A stretch of 64,000 nt of DNA from Carnegiea gigantea (GCA_029747015.1 JAKOGI010000005.1:2092191-2156190); one strand, 5' to 3'; counted from the first letter of the stretch, positions 1 through 13,155 are shown. Translations and numbers: made by a program. The notes: generated from the letters alone by a model not told the origin.

Positions 1-1690
1 TATAATGCTTCAATAAAACATATCACAAATACAAACACTCTAATGTGTAATTTAGTAATTAAAACTATTAATTCAGTAAAACGATTACTCCAAATATCAG
101 AGAGGGAGCATAGAAGGTTACAAACTAGTGAGATTTGGAGAGGCGAATGGGGAAAGGTTAAGAGGAGACGGGACAGTGAAAGCAAAGGTTTTGAACAAAT
201 GAAACCGAAAGTATCTTATTTTTATTTAAATTTAAATTTATTTTTTAAAAAGTAAGGGTCAGCGGTCGGGTCATAAGATCAAAACATTTACATGAACCCC
301 GACCCTCATCATAGTCGAATATCTTCAATTTGAGGCTCGAGGTAGATCAGAGACAAGTAAAGCTGACCTTGACCATCATTTTTTAGGGTTGGGGCAGGGC
401 AGGTCGGGGATCAGGTTTATGTTAGAGTTGATGTTCTCAATGAAATGAAATTAATCATAGCATTCAATTATATTTATGTTGAAACTTGAATGTTGATTAC
501 ATGGATTATTACAATCAACCAAATAAGCCATAAGTATTAAACTAGATAGCGGGCTCTTTTCTATAGTAACTCCTAATCTCTCTTATGCGTTCCTACTCTT
601 TTCTTTTCTCCATCCAAGCCCCCCCAAAAAAATCACTTATTTTAAAACAATGTCACTCCAGTTCATTCGTTCTCACTCCTTACATAAAAATTTTCATTCA
701 TTTTTTTTTTTCACTTTAATTTCTCATAAAAAAGAACATATATCTATCTTTAATCATGGCTGATTCCCTCCTACTTTAACGATATAAATTTGGACACAAT
801 TAAACCCCATACAGATTCTTTAACTTGTACTTTCAAAACTTGAAAGCTCTTAAAGGCCTCTGAAAACATCCTTTCTTCAAATGCATTTCAATTACTCAAA
901 ATCAAATAGTACAAATATTTTAAATAAAGACTAAAAGCTAAAAATTGTGGTATGTTAGGTTATGCAATGTGGGGCGCACAATGAGGCCAGGGTTCCCACT
1001 ACTTGAGTACTACTAGTGGAATATCTTCCTCTGGTTATTTTATTTGGGCTACGCCATACCCGTTTGTTGAATCAAAAAACAAATATTAAATTAAAAAAAA
1101 AAATCAGAATATTGGTGGTAGGAAAGACAAGAAAAGAAAAGTAAAAAAAAGGGTTTCATTATTTATTTCATTTCCCAGACAGCCAATCGTCTAATTGTCC
1201 ATCTATGTAAATTTAATTATAGGCTAAGATGGGCCTAAATATCGTATCTCGGCAGCATGGAGCAAAATGGTGGCCCAGTACCATTGGACCTCTTCGGCCC
1301 AACTACTTTTAAAAACCTATGTTATCGACTTATTGTAATGGGCTCAAAGGTAGAAACTCACTTGCTGAAGTTTTCTATGTAACATCAGCTCAATTTTTGG
1401 CGTAGTTGGATTTATGTCCTGAAATTGTTTTTCACGTAAAACGTCTTAAGTTCAAATTTCAATCGTCTCCTTGTTAATTTATATTTTATGGATTAACAGG
1501 CTCTTATTTAGAAACATTCATGTTCGATTTTTAACTTTGGTTCTATTGGTTCCTGAATATTCTCTATTTGGAAAAACTAACAAATCGAGAGTACTGTTCA
1601 ATTCTCTTGCATACGTATTCATTTCTAAAACTAAATACAGAGTAATATTTAAGGGACAGGTTGGATTGGGTAGTACAAATAAAAGAATGT
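1..1690. other. gene-free AT-rich intergenic DNA
   Basis: I see no supportable gene. Open frames are short and have no recognisable domain. A stretch near 245-420 carries degenerate GGGTCGGGT/GGTCAGG-type words on both strands, a common plant repeat flavour. Nothing else stands out. Confidence 0.5.
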
Positions 1691-1725
1691 ACTAAATTTA
1701 CAGATGTAATTGTACAATTGAATTT

Positions 1726-2960
1726 CGACTCACTAAAAATACTATATAACTCACTAAAATATGCTGTTATGCATCCAGTTTCGCTCACTAAAAACAATGT
1801 ATAGCTCACTAAAATATTTTAGTGAGCTGAGATATAATTTTAGTGAGCTAATACATACTTTTAGTAAGCGGATAGACTGAAACTAATGCATCTTATACAC
1901 CTAAATTTCACTTAGTAAAAATACTATATAACTTATTAAAATGTACTATTGTACTAAAAAAATATTATTGTGTATCTAAAACTCACTGAACTATATTCTA
2001 AGTATCGATAATTTTTTGATGAGTTATGATATTTATTTAGTAAGTTGTTATATCATACAACGGGGTATACGATATAACAATCGATTGTAGAGAAGCAATT
2101 GTATAATCGGATTTCAGCTCACTAAAAATGATATATAGCTCACTGTAATATTTTGGTGAGTTGAGGCACAATTTTAGTGAGCTAAAACATACTTTTAGTG
2201 AGCGAATAGATCAAAACCAATGTATCTTATGTGCCACAGGTTTCGCTTAGTAAAAAAATATTATATAACTTGTTAAAATGTGCTATTGTACTAAAAAAAA
2301 ATGTTATTGTGCATCTGAAACTCACTAAACTATATATATTCTAGTTACCTATATTTTTCTAGTGGGTTATGACATATATTTAGTGGGTTATGACATATAT
2401 TTAGTGAGTTGGACTATATTTAATGAGTTCAATACATTTGTATTATACTCACAAAATATAATACAAACTTCCTTATATCATAGTAAAAAATGATTGAGCT
2501 GTAACATAATCCAAGAACTTAACAATATTATTTACTGGCTATCTGTATATTCTTTTTAGTGAGTTATGCTATTTATTTAGAAAGTTATGATAGATATTTA
2601 GTAAGCTATAAAATGTACGTTGTGACCAATATGATTTTGCATGGAATACTAATTATTCATAATAAAAAACGAGTGAACAAACAATATAGTATATAATTTT
2701 AGTTAGCACATACTCTTTTGTTCATATTATAAGGTATGATATATTCGCCTTTTAGTGAGGTATGACTTATATTTAGTGAACTATGACATATTTTTAGTGG
2801 GTTGGATTATATTTGTACTGTACTAACTAAATATGTATAATATAAATGCGCTTATGTCATAATAAAAGTTAATATAAAAATTTCTTACTAACATTATATT
2901 GCTCATTAAATATATTATATAGCTCACTAGCATATGCAGTATTGCTCACTAATGTTGTAT
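1726..2960. repeat. array of TAGTGAG/CTCACTA words
   Basis: A 7-10 base word (TTTAGTGAGCT or its complement AGCTCACTAAA) recurs dozens of times in both orientations. Some copies abut to form palindromes, for example near 1803-1828. At larger scale the stretch at about 1720-2090 is repeated at about 2110-2490 with the same order of words, giving a period near 385 bases. Copies decay towards 2960. No coding capacity is evident; the short frames here are by-products of the repeat. It could be the remains of a satellite or the subterminal repeats of a DNA transposon. Confidence 0.6.
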
Positions 2961-5900
2961 TTATATAGATAAAAATTTGTAGTGAATTTTTTTCTTATTT
3001 TTGTTTATTTTTATAATAAATCTGTATGCTTCTATTAAGTAAAAATACGGATAATAAATATACAAATTTTAAATTAATATTTATCTTAAAAATTAGAATT
3101 TTTATACAAAAATAGTGAACGTAGATCCACAATGTAAATATAAGTGTATGCCTTAATATTTCAATGGAAGAATAAAAAAAAAAATGTGTGCATATGTTCG
3201 AGGGGGTGAGCATGTACAGCGTGCCATTCACAAATAAATGACGCAAATAATAAGTATTTGCTCATTGATCTTCTCCACATTTGCTTGTACAAAAGAAAAA
3301 GAGAAAGAAGAAAGAAGATAAAATAGATTATAAAATTAAGGGATAATGAACTACGAAATAGAAAAAAGACAAAGAAGTGGAAAGATTTTTTTAACAAATA
3401 TAAATTCTTTTAATGTGCAAAAAATTAGAGGATGAAAAAGACGAACATATTATATTAAATAATGTGTAAAAAAAAAGTGGACAAAATGAGCAAAAAAAAT
3501 CATACAAATAAAAATAAAGGAAAAATATGACCATAATTGTGGGCCCGAGTGGACAAATGAGATGTCCACCCCATTGCACAATAATTTACATAGCCAAGCA
3601 AATACAAATGAGATATCCATCCCGTTGCACAATAATTTGCACAATAAAAATGAAACTATGTTTATTTGCTCTCCTTGAGGTTTTGATAAATATTATTTAT
3701 ATCCCTGAACTTTGCAAATTATTAGTTATGCCTCTTCGTTTTTGCATAACATTATTATTACAAAACAAAAATGTCGTTGATGCTTTTGAAACTTATTTGA
3801 TATTTGAATAATCAGAAAGCTACCTCTACATCTACTAATTTGTTTATTTGCGATCTCTCAATGGTGTCCTTTTATTTACTTTTAACGTAACTATTCTCTT
3901 GAAATCCTACAGAATAATCACTTTTTAAGGTATTAACAATAAATTTATTCATATCCCCTCTTCAATTAGCAAAAACTCATAACTTATATAGTCAACTCAA
4001 TATCATCACAAAATGGCCAGATACATAGAAGAGTACGCTTTTGCTTGTTAACAAGTTTGCTAATTCTTCGTCGTTTAAATTGCATTGATGCATAATCTTT
4101 TTTATTTCAAATTTTTTCTCGACTCAAATAAGTATCTTTTTTTTTAGGGGGGGGGGAGGGATCACCTAAGTCAAATATCCACGCCGTTAGAATCGTGGTC
4201 AATTCTTTTTAAAATTTATTTGTTTTTTTTAAGTGGTAGTCGTCAATTTCCTATTCGTTGGCTCCATGACACTGTAAGTTCACGTTCGCAAATTAATGGA
4301 AGCATGAAGCAATTAAAATCACATTCAGGTGAGATCAAATATCAATAAATGTGCAATTAATGTGTTCTGACTCCTCTTCCTCACCTAGTCATGGACTCAG
4401 AGGTCAGAATTAATCCAAGTTTTGTAGTAGCTTTTAGATATTAACTGGCTTAATTAATTACCATAAAATTAATACTAGGGTTGGACTTGGAGGTATATTA
4501 TCCACGTATTCTTCTTCCTTCATCTGAATAAAATTTCTACATTGTTGTTCGACCTTGGAGTTATATTCATTTAGACTATCTCTTACTTATTATTAGCTTT
4601 AGCTCTACTACTTAGCTATGTCCTTGTCCTACATTATATTCATTCAACTGTGACCCGACGATCTTTCCATAATTAAGTATGTAAAGATAGACATTCTGTT
4701 TAATCTTTGTTATCAAAATCGAGTCCTATCGTTCAATAGTCCATAAGTACACAAGTACAAGCCTTGATAAAATTAAACTCTCCCGTTATTGACAATCCTA
4801 CACTCCTAAATTCTAGCTGAAAATTTATTAGTTGTTGATATATTATTTATAGACAAATAAATAATTTTTAGGTAGAGAGACCATATCATGATTATAAAAA
4901 TATTTTAATTGATCTTAAAACCAGTTAAAATTGAATCAACGTTTAAATCTCAATCTCATGTGACTTTTTAACACACCGAATTCTTCCCTTCACCGACCTT
5001 GATCATTCATTAGTTCATATACAACTAAATTCTTGTTACTTAAGCTTAAATTAATGTCCATGTTGGCCTAAGTAAATTAAATATCGTACTAGCTAGCATT
5101 AATTAACTAATGACTATTGCATGTTTGCTTCCTAAATTCGCATCTGAATTAATCATGAACAGATTCCCCAGTTGGGCAAGTGAACAATGTATTAGCACAT
5201 AGTTAATAACCATTTGCAAGAGGTTACTTGCCACTAATACATGTAATTAGACAAGCTTAATGATAACTAATTGTAACAGAAGCTGTTCCTAATTAGAAGA
5301 ATCAAAACACAATCTATTCGTCAGAAAATTTTGGAACACTTGGATTAACTTAATTAAGTTTTCATAGTGGAAATTTTTAATCAAAATTAATTGAAGAAAA
5401 TGCAGAGATGCTTGTGATGTTTATCATAGTCTTCGCTGTCTAGTAGATCAAGATCATGTGCCCCGCGATGCACGCTGCCAAAAAGACTCAGGTTTATGAT
5501 TCTGATTCTCCCTCTGATCTTTAGCTATAAATGTGAATTTATGCCTAAATATTGTCTAATCTCTTCAACACAATACTTCTTAGTAAATCGGTCAGAACAT
5601 ATATAGTGCTTATGTTGATTTTTTTTTAATTTTTTTGGCTGATTCTGCTTATGTTGGTAATTGAATGTTGAGAAATCATTACTTATACACTCCTCATCCA
5701 AAAAGACTATAAATTCACGAAATTGCCTCGGTCGAGATCTCAAATTCTTTATATGATCTAAATTTAAAATACCTCTATGAAAGAACCCTAACTTAACTGA
5801 AAGAATAATAAGTGTTGAACCATTTGAACGAAGCTTCATTAGTATGCAATAGAATTAAAATTTACAAAAAAAGAAATTAACTTAATCAAAACATAAAATT

Positions 5901-6950
5901 ATAATTCAAATGCCATGTTATTCTAAATCATTAATTGGAAGATATTTAAAAAATACTATTAAACTAGGGAAAATGATTAATTTTTTTGACAGACGGAAGA
6001 TAATTAATGAAATTAAATGGCCTTGATTTTTGGAGAGTGAAATCAACCTCTCCACGGGCATAGATGTTTGGAGAGGTAAGATTATATATATCTTGATTTT
6101 CTTATATCTTGTAAAAGCAGAACTGACACTGACAGTTATTGTGGTTATTATTATAGTTGTTTTGGAACCTGATGGATGTGTTTAGAGGGTCATGACTTAG
6201 GCTGGCTATGCCATGAGGGAGCTAGATTACGTACGTAAGATGGCATAATTAAAATAATTAATGAAATGATTAAAATCACAAGATCTGAAAATACAGTTGA
6301 AATTCCTGAATGACGAAATCTTATTTTTGATCGACTATTGGGCACTGGCAGTCTATAAGCACGTGTTTTTGGTCAGCACTCAGCCCGCATTTCGTCGCCT
6401 ACTTCTACGGTCTACAACTGGGGGGAAAAAGCAAGGACCAATATTTTATTTTTGTTATTCTTTATTTTTGACTATAATGACGTAAAACATAGTTTTAGCT
6501 TGCGAACTTTAACATTCAAGATAGGTTATAATCGTGTAGCAAAAACTCAAAATCAGCAAGGTTTTGATCTTCCACAATATTGAAGATGGTACATAAATTC
6601 AATAATTAATTACATCACAATAAATTCAACAAGGTTCTCAGATGTCCTATAATTCTACTAAAATTGAATAGAAATTTTTAATGCTAACTAGTACTTCTAT
6701 ATCTATGCGATGTATGGGAAGTCTTCTGAGTTTACTTGTAATAACTTTTGTGAGTTTTTAATTGGACATTTTTTTGGGAAAAGAAAATCTTTCATATTTA
6801 ACAGATCTTGACTTATGGTAAATAGAATTATTTCTATTCTCTTATTTTTCGAAAGACATTAATTTAAAAGACTAACTTTTTTATATAAAATTATTAATTA
6901 TTTTTAAAAACTTGGGAGAGATATGTGTCAAAATATTGAGAGTGTTTGTT
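2961..6950. other. gene-free AT-rich intergenic DNA
   Basis: No gene is recognisable. The only structure I note is a short direct duplication of about 38 bases at 3555-3592 and 3607-3644 (both read caaatgagat..tgcacaataattt). Frames up to 104 codons, such as the minus-strand one at 5525-5839, have no family features and are not called. Confidence 0.5.
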
Positions 6951-6960
6951 TTGTTTTAAT

Positions 6961-6985
6961 ACACACACACACACACACACACACA

Positions 6986-7025
<40 letters not shown>
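6961..7025. repeat. (AC)n(TA)n compound microsatellite
   Basis: A run of CA dinucleotides is followed directly by TA dinucleotides. It is non-coding simple sequence. Confidence 0.95.
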
Positions 7026-7032
<7 letters not shown>

Positions 7033-7109
7033 TATCAACTTATATATATCTAGAAAAGAAAAAAAGAAAGGAAAGAGCAATATGCCATCATACCATCGTC
7101 AACTTATTC

Positions 7110-7110
7110 A

Positions 7111-7161
<51 letters not shown>
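7110..7161. repeat. (ATT)n microsatellite
   Basis: About 17 ATT triplets. The open frame through it is an artefact that reads poly-leucine. Confidence 0.95.
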
Positions 7162-7262
7162 GTATGGTGATGTAATTTTTTTTACAATCAGTCTCTCTGT
7201 TCGTAAATTATTGTGTAAGCAAAATGAATCTACATCTTGATTTTCAAAAATTTCACCACAGT

Positions 7263-7464
7263 AAGACTCACAGTGAGAATTAGCTGTTGATGATAATATA
7301 ATTGCACATTCATGAAAAGAAGTTGAAAAAGAAGACTGACAATATGGTCATTGGAATTGCATAAAGACTCACAGTGAGAGTTAGTTGTTGATGATAATAT
7401 AATTGCACATTCGTGGAAAGAAGTTGAAAAAGTAGACTGATAATATAGTCATTGGAATTGTATA
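7263..7464. repeat. 101-bp tandem duplication
   Basis: Two adjacent copies of a 101-base unit (7263-7363 and 7364-7464), both starting aagactcacagtgag, differ at a handful of positions. No gene is associated. Confidence 0.85.
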
Positions 7465-8476
7465 AGAATTCGCTAATCAAGTTGAATAAATAACATACAT
7501 GTTAAGCCACATATATGCATGATTTATTTGTGTGTTTTGCGGAAAGAAGTAGGAAACCAGACTGATTATGACTATGCACCAAAATATGCTGAATTTGATA
7601 GATGCATTTACCAATTCTTACATTTGAGAAGGAGAAAAAGAACCCAATAACTAAAACAATATCATGTACAATCACAAGCCGACATTACGTACGCGTCCTA
7701 TGTGCGCGCAGCTGAAATCACAAGGCGCCAAAAAAATAGGACTGAAATTTCATTTCAAAAATAGCTGCCAAAAACATGTTCCTACAGCTGAAATTGTGTC
7801 ATTTCAAAAATACCACCATTTAATATAATGTAGGTTTCTATCTCAACAGAAAGTCCAGACCAAAGAGATTTATATGCAGGCATTTTAATCACTTTAAGTA
7901 GAAAGATTAATTTCAAGCCACCTATGAAAATAAATAAGGGTGCAGGACCTTTAATATGTGCAAACCAAAGATTAGTGGGTGAGTTTGGTGAAAAAAAGGA
8001 CACTCAAAGTATGTTAATAGTCCGATAATAAAAAAAGATGATATAATATCACCTAAAATTTACATTTTATGTATACTAAATTAAATTTTCGTTGACTGTC
8101 AAACAAAATTAAAATACCTGTAAAAATAAACAAATATTAAATTATAAAGAGGATGTAGTTGGGGGTACTCTTGCGAAGATAGGCTCTTAATTAACATTGT
8201 TATTGTATCCCTTTTATCCTTGTTAAAAAAAAATTTAAAACCCCAAAATTAATATGATGCAAACATACTATATTTGTATAGAGTAATATTTTCCCACTTT
8301 ATTAAACATATGAGTACATAATTAACGAGTGTCAATAAGCTCAATTGAAAAGATTTTTTGAAGCCCTTATCAAATATGTGATGGCACATTTAATTACATT
8401 TTACATCCGCAAAATTTAAAAATGTGTAACATGTGACAAGCAAAGCGGACAAGGATTGAAGCGGTAGAAAGATGAG

Positions 8477-8667
8477 AACCTTGTTTGGGAATATTAAATG
8501 AGAGGGGCGGAATGGGAATTGAGGAGAATATTTCACCCTCATTCCTCCTATTCCTCTCATTTTTATTCACTCTTAAAACGAGAGGGAAAGATCAGAAGGG
8601 GGAGGAAAGATTTTTAATAGTTATCCCCTCCTCCCCCTCCATCCCCTCTTACAACCCAAACAAGGTT
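8477..8667. mobile_element. small MITE with 13-bp terminal inverted repeats
   Basis: The ends aaccttgtttggg (8477-8489) and cccaaacaaggtt (8655-8667) are perfect inverted repeats around a roughly 190-base, polypurine/polypyrimidine-rich body. The CCTTGTTTGGG-type end is common in plant non-autonomous DNA elements. A target-site duplication is not obvious. Only its right part is present in the second duplication copy, so a duplication breakpoint lies inside this element. Confidence 0.55.
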
Positions 8668-9428
8668 ATTACAAATTACATTCCTTTCATTCTCGTCCCC
8701 TCCACTACTTTCCCCACTCTTCCCCTCTCTATCTCTCTCAATCCAAATAATAGACTTCTCACGATTTGTATTTTCTCTTGTATTTCCAACACGCAATTGC
8801 AAAGAGAGAGAGAGAGAGTATTTTCTTGTTGCTAAGCGAGGGAGGCGGAGTGGTCGGTGCACTCACTGTAAGTAACGCCTCATAAGACGGCGGAGGCACC
8901 ACGTTTCATGTTTTCGGGCTTCCTTCGTTTGGCCAATGGCCAGTCAGTCATGAGAGAGAAACCCTTACAAAGAGACGGCCATAACTTATTGTTTTGTTGA
9001 CTGGTCAACCCTTTCAAGCCCTCCATAGTCCATACCTGCTGTGTTCATTCATATCTCAACACACCCATATACCTTTTGTCCCCATCCCCGTCCTTTCTTA
9101 ATATTACACGCACCACCATGCATGTTAATATTACTATTGTGTTTTGCAAGATAAACTTATCGGACTCAGTGTCAATCGATCTGAAATCAGTCCAGATAAA
9201 AAACACACAGAACTCAAAATCAAATCGAATCTTGTCATCTAGATCTGAACTTAATTTGAACTAAATCGAATTGAATGACCCATTTTTAGGTATAATATGA
9301 AGTATCATAGTAGCATTTGGGCCAATCGTCTCACATTTCCTTTATTATGGTTGCATTCTCTAAGTTATTTTCTAACAATGTTATAACTGATTATGGTTTG
9401 CAAAGTTTAAGACAAGCATAACAATTGG

Positions 9429-9431
<3 letters not shown>

Positions 9432-9463
<32 letters not shown>
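9432..9463. repeat. (AT)n microsatellite upstream of PRE copy 1
   Basis: Alternating AT run whose length and context match the one at 32722-32753 in the second duplication copy. Confidence 0.9.
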
Positions 9464-9468
<5 letters not shown>

Positions 9469-10032
9469 ATACTTATATATGTAGATGTGAACTGAATGTA
9501 TAGTTGTCTAACAACCATGCTTGATGTCATATTAAAATATTTTTCCAGGTACATAAGATGACAACCAAGCTGTGCAACTGGCTCCATCAGCAAATGAAGG
9601 GAATATGATCAGGTAGCGCCATCTAATTAGTTTGCACCCTCATTTTTACGTTCTCTAAGAAACGTCAAGTCTTGAGTGAAGCATTTTATGTCCGTTGAGA
9701 GGAAATTGTGGAGTTGATGAATAAGATTTTTCTTGAGCCGTTTAACATATGCCCCTTCCCCTTAGGTCTGTTGTTACTCATTGGACAGAGAGTCAGAAAT
9801 AGCAGCCAGTAAGTTCGCCCCACTTAATTTTAAAAAATGTGATGAAATTACAAGATTAACATTTAGTAGTAGCCAGTATGGCCATATCTGTGGGATCTTG
9901 ATTCTCTCTCTCCCTCTCTCTCTCATTCTAACCATATTTAAATAGCAAACCGTCATTCACCCCACTTACCATCTCCACAACCCTCTACTTGTGTTTTGTG
10001 CAGTATGACCTCTTTGTGTCTTAGCTAGCTGC

Positions 10033-10040
10033 TATATATA
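10033..10040 (+). promoter_or_regulatory. candidate TATA box of PRE-like gene copy 1
   Basis: TATATATA lies about 250 bases before the start codon. The leader in between is pyrimidine-rich and holds an (ATC)n run near 10198-10220. The assignment rests on sequence and spacing only. Confidence 0.4.
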
Positions 10041-10284
10041 CATGTCTTGATCTCCACATTAGAAGCTCGATCAGCTCCACCACATATCTCTAATTTCCCC
10101 ATACCTTGTCTCTTCAATTCTGACACTGCTGTCACCCAATCAGCTTTCAATTCTGCCTCCCAGTTTCACGTCAATCCGAGTCAGTTAGCTATCATATATC
10201 ATCATCATCATCATCATCATCTATAGGTAGCTAGAATATATAGTTTCCCACATTTTCCTCATTAATTAAAATAGAGATAAAAAG

Positions 10285-10850
10285 ATGTCAAGCAGGAGGT
10301 CACGCTCGAGGCAATCAGGGGGCTCAAGGATTACAGATGATCAGCTTCAAGATCTCGTCTCCAAGTTACAGCAACTTCTGCCTCAGCTTCATAGCACTCG
10401 TCGTTCTGATAAGGTTTCATTTTCATTTTTAATTGTTCTAGCTTGTGCTTGGTCATTAATTTTCTTGATTAGGGCTTGATATTTCTTGATCTAGCTAATA
10501 TCCTTCTAAGATCTCCTTAATTCAAAGATTTATATATTAAACTACATTAACTAATCAAGTAAATATGTTGGTTTTATCATTATCGCTTAGGTTTCTCATG
10601 AGATATTTTAACAGGAATCAAGTAAACCTTAGAACTTTTGCAAGTAATTTGATTGAGAACATAATGTGAGGATTAATATGAGTTGATAAATAATTTGCAG
10701 GCTTCGGCAGCAAGGGTATTGCAGGAAACATGCAATTACATAAAAAGCTTGCATAGAGAAGTTGATGATCTGAGTGAGAGATTGTCTCAGCTGTTAGAAA
10801 CAACCGACACCAGTCAAGCCGCTCTCATTAGGAGCTTACTTATGCAATAA
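10285..10850 (+). CDS. PRE: PRE/ILI-type atypical HLH protein, copy 1
   Basis: Two exons (10285-10413 and 10701-10850) with a GT..AG intron encode 92 residues, the usual size of the PACLOBUTRAZOL RESISTANCE/ILI family. The N-terminus [11 protein letters not shown] leads into helix 1 ([18 protein letters not shown], residues 16-33). The conserved RRSDK ends exon 1, and helix 2 follows ([21 protein letters not shown], residues 44-64), then [12 protein letters not shown] and a short tail ending LLMQ. There is no DNA-binding basic region. By family knowledge these proteins dimerise with inhibitory bHLHs (such as IBH1 types) and promote cell elongation downstream of brassinosteroid, gibberellin and auxin. 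The exon join keeps phase, and the copy at 33575-34140 has identical coding sequence and intron. Family assignment is firm; the specific member is not determined. Confidence 0.95.
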
Positions 10851-11940
10851 TTAATAGATATACAAGCTTAATATTAATTACTGTTATTTATATGTTTTCT
10901 TAATTAATCATTTCTCTTCACCCTTTTTGTTACGTTCATGCTTAATGTCGATCCACTTCCATATGTATTTCCATTTTTCCATTAATGCCCCTTCTAGGGT
11001 TTTGCTAGTACGTGTAGACGTTGATATGGAAGCTCAAATAGGGCAGTTAGGTATGCTTTCCAAGTGCCCTTGAGAAAAAAATCATAAATAAAATACACCA
11101 CTGTTTTATGAGAAAAGGGGATTTTATTTTATTTTATTTTTTGAGTTAGAGTTGGACTCAAAAGAGATGATTGTTATTTATAGTATAATGTTGAATTCAT
11201 CATGTTCCTAGCCCTAGTTATCACTTGAAATTTAATTTTGATTAGGTTGATTCATAACTAATACAAATGACTCTGTGAGCAATTCTTATCTAACTGAATC
11301 CCAATAACACACATACTAATGTTATTGTGCAAGGCCAAGGAGCAATGCAACATTCACACTTCAAACTCAAACTTGTTCTGAAAACTCAAACTACACTATG
11401 ACTTAGCTTTTTAGGAGAGTTGGATCGATATTAACATCTTCGTAGGACGTGGAGAGAATGTAGCACCCTAATAATCCCTGCTTTTATTCATATCTACTTT
11501 GAGTTTGTATCGAAATGAGTCTGTGATTATCTTCTATATATAACATACTTCCATACTTATAGATCATGTGTAAGTATGTAACTCCCTAGGGAATTATAAA
11601 TGGCTATATATTATAAGATCAAGTTCATTACTTGGCGCTTTGGAAGTCTAAGAATTTCATCAACAAATGTTAGATATGCTCCAAATTCCTATGGACGTAC
11701 CTCTAATAAAGTAGCTCCAGGCTTAAGGCATCGGACAGATGAATTCGAACGTATAAGAAATTGTTATGGCGAAACAAGAAGAATATCTTGGGAGAATATA
11801 CACCTTTAACTATATGTAGCTAGCCTGCCCTCACATAAACTGGAAACCAATTGATTTCATCTGTTAGACTTGTATACAAATTGATTTGTCCTGCGTGATT
11901 GTAATGCATGATCCGTAGGTTACTAGGAGATTATTATATA

Positions 11941-12331
11941 TGAGTGATGATATGCGTCTTAATACAAGACACTTTTAAATGTCCTGCCTTTTTCTAAATT
12001 AACGTATTTTATAATTTAAAATCACCGAATTATCAATGATTACACTTAATTATAAATGACATAAGTTTAAATATGCGCCGGCTATACCAACAAAGTTTTA
12101 CATGACATCATAATCATATCAACCTTATCTTAGAAGGTATATAATATACGTATTTTAGGAATGTAGTAAACTATGTATAAACATATAATTTTACACAATT
12201 TATAATTTGTAATATGTTTTCGCTATTCTATCATACCCTTTTTTTCAATTTTTATAAATATTGTAATATGATTTTTAGACTAAAATAAGACACCTAAGAA
12301 GTGTCTTGTAACAAGACATTTATCAGTTTCC
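11941..12331. mobile_element. 391-bp MITE with 9-bp target duplication (Mutator-like)
   Basis: The insertion is flanked by tattatata at 11932-11940 and again at 12332-12340. The terminal regions are inverted: tgatatgcgtcttaatacaa at the left resembles the complement of the right end, which contains acaagacatttatca. The paralogous site near 35213-35221 is empty. A 9-base duplication suggests a Mutator-type family. No coding capacity. Confidence 0.75.
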
Positions 12332-13155
12332 TATTATATACAAATCTAATAAAGTTAATTATAGGAGATGACATGCGATCTCATTTTTATCATATGTTCA
12401 TTTTACACCAATGAAGACTCTAGCTACCCAAGGTAAGTAGTATTTTTGGTGTGATACATAGGGCGCAAAAGTCGATGTAGATTAGATTTAATCTTAAATC
12501 TTTTGAACAATTGTACCAATTCAAGCTCAAATACTTTATAAATACAGTTAGCCTCAGCCTACATCTTAAGTTGCCAATCTGATGAGAATGTTCTGCGCCC
12601 TCCCAAAACCATTTTTCATCTTATTACTTTCATTACATGTGGGGGTCTCTCTTTATCTGCAGTGTTAGTGCCAATTTTCTCTCAGAGCACGGCACTCTGG
12701 AAGGAGATCGCTATCTGCAACTTGACAATCATTTCTATGGCAGCGATATATTTAGATTTATAAATTAGGTCTGTATTTAACAGTAATGACTAAGATATCG
12801 TGTAAATTATGGCCTTGTTTGGAAAAATAATTATTAGTTGTTAGCTGTTAGCTGTTTTTATTAACTGTTAGTTGTTACCTGTTTGAATTAGTTGTTAGTT
12901 GTTAATTGTTTGAATTAGTTATTTGCAGAAAAATTATTTGGTAAAGTTAGCTATTTCTAAGAAAAATATTTGGTAAAATTACATTTACATCCTTATTCCT
13001 AAATTACTTCTTAACAGAACATATTTTTTATTTATTGATCAATTTCTTTTTCAAAAGAATTAAATTGGTGTAATAGGTATAAATTAACTTCATTTGTGAT
13101 TATCCCAAAAAAAAAAGAGAAACTTCATTTATAAGACTTTACTTTCTTACTAAAT

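Larger units (their letters stand above)
8615..13155. repeat. segmental duplication, copy 1 (carries PRE-like gene)
   Basis: This region matches 31906-36045. The left edge is about 8615/31906. Positions 8696-10980 look identical to 31986-34270 (offset 23290). From 10981 rightwards the match continues to about 13155/36045 but with frequent substitutions and indels. Copy 1 also has a 391-base MITE at 11941-12331 that copy 2 lacks. The alignment was made by eye. Confidence 0.9.

Noticed and set aside
5525..5839. 104-codon minus-strand frame
   Set aside because: No recognisable motif, lysine/asparagine-rich start-to-end, and no splice or promoter context supporting a gene.
9774..9956. Short frames conserved in both duplication copies (also 9076-9264 and 10618-10803)
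   Set aside because: Conservation only reflects the identity of the whole block; they overlap upstream, intron or antisense sequence of the PRE gene.
11600..11809. 69-codon frame downstream of PRE copy 1
   Set aside because: The matching sequence in copy 2 (near 34880-35090) carries an in-frame stop and indels, so there is no sign of selection as a gene.
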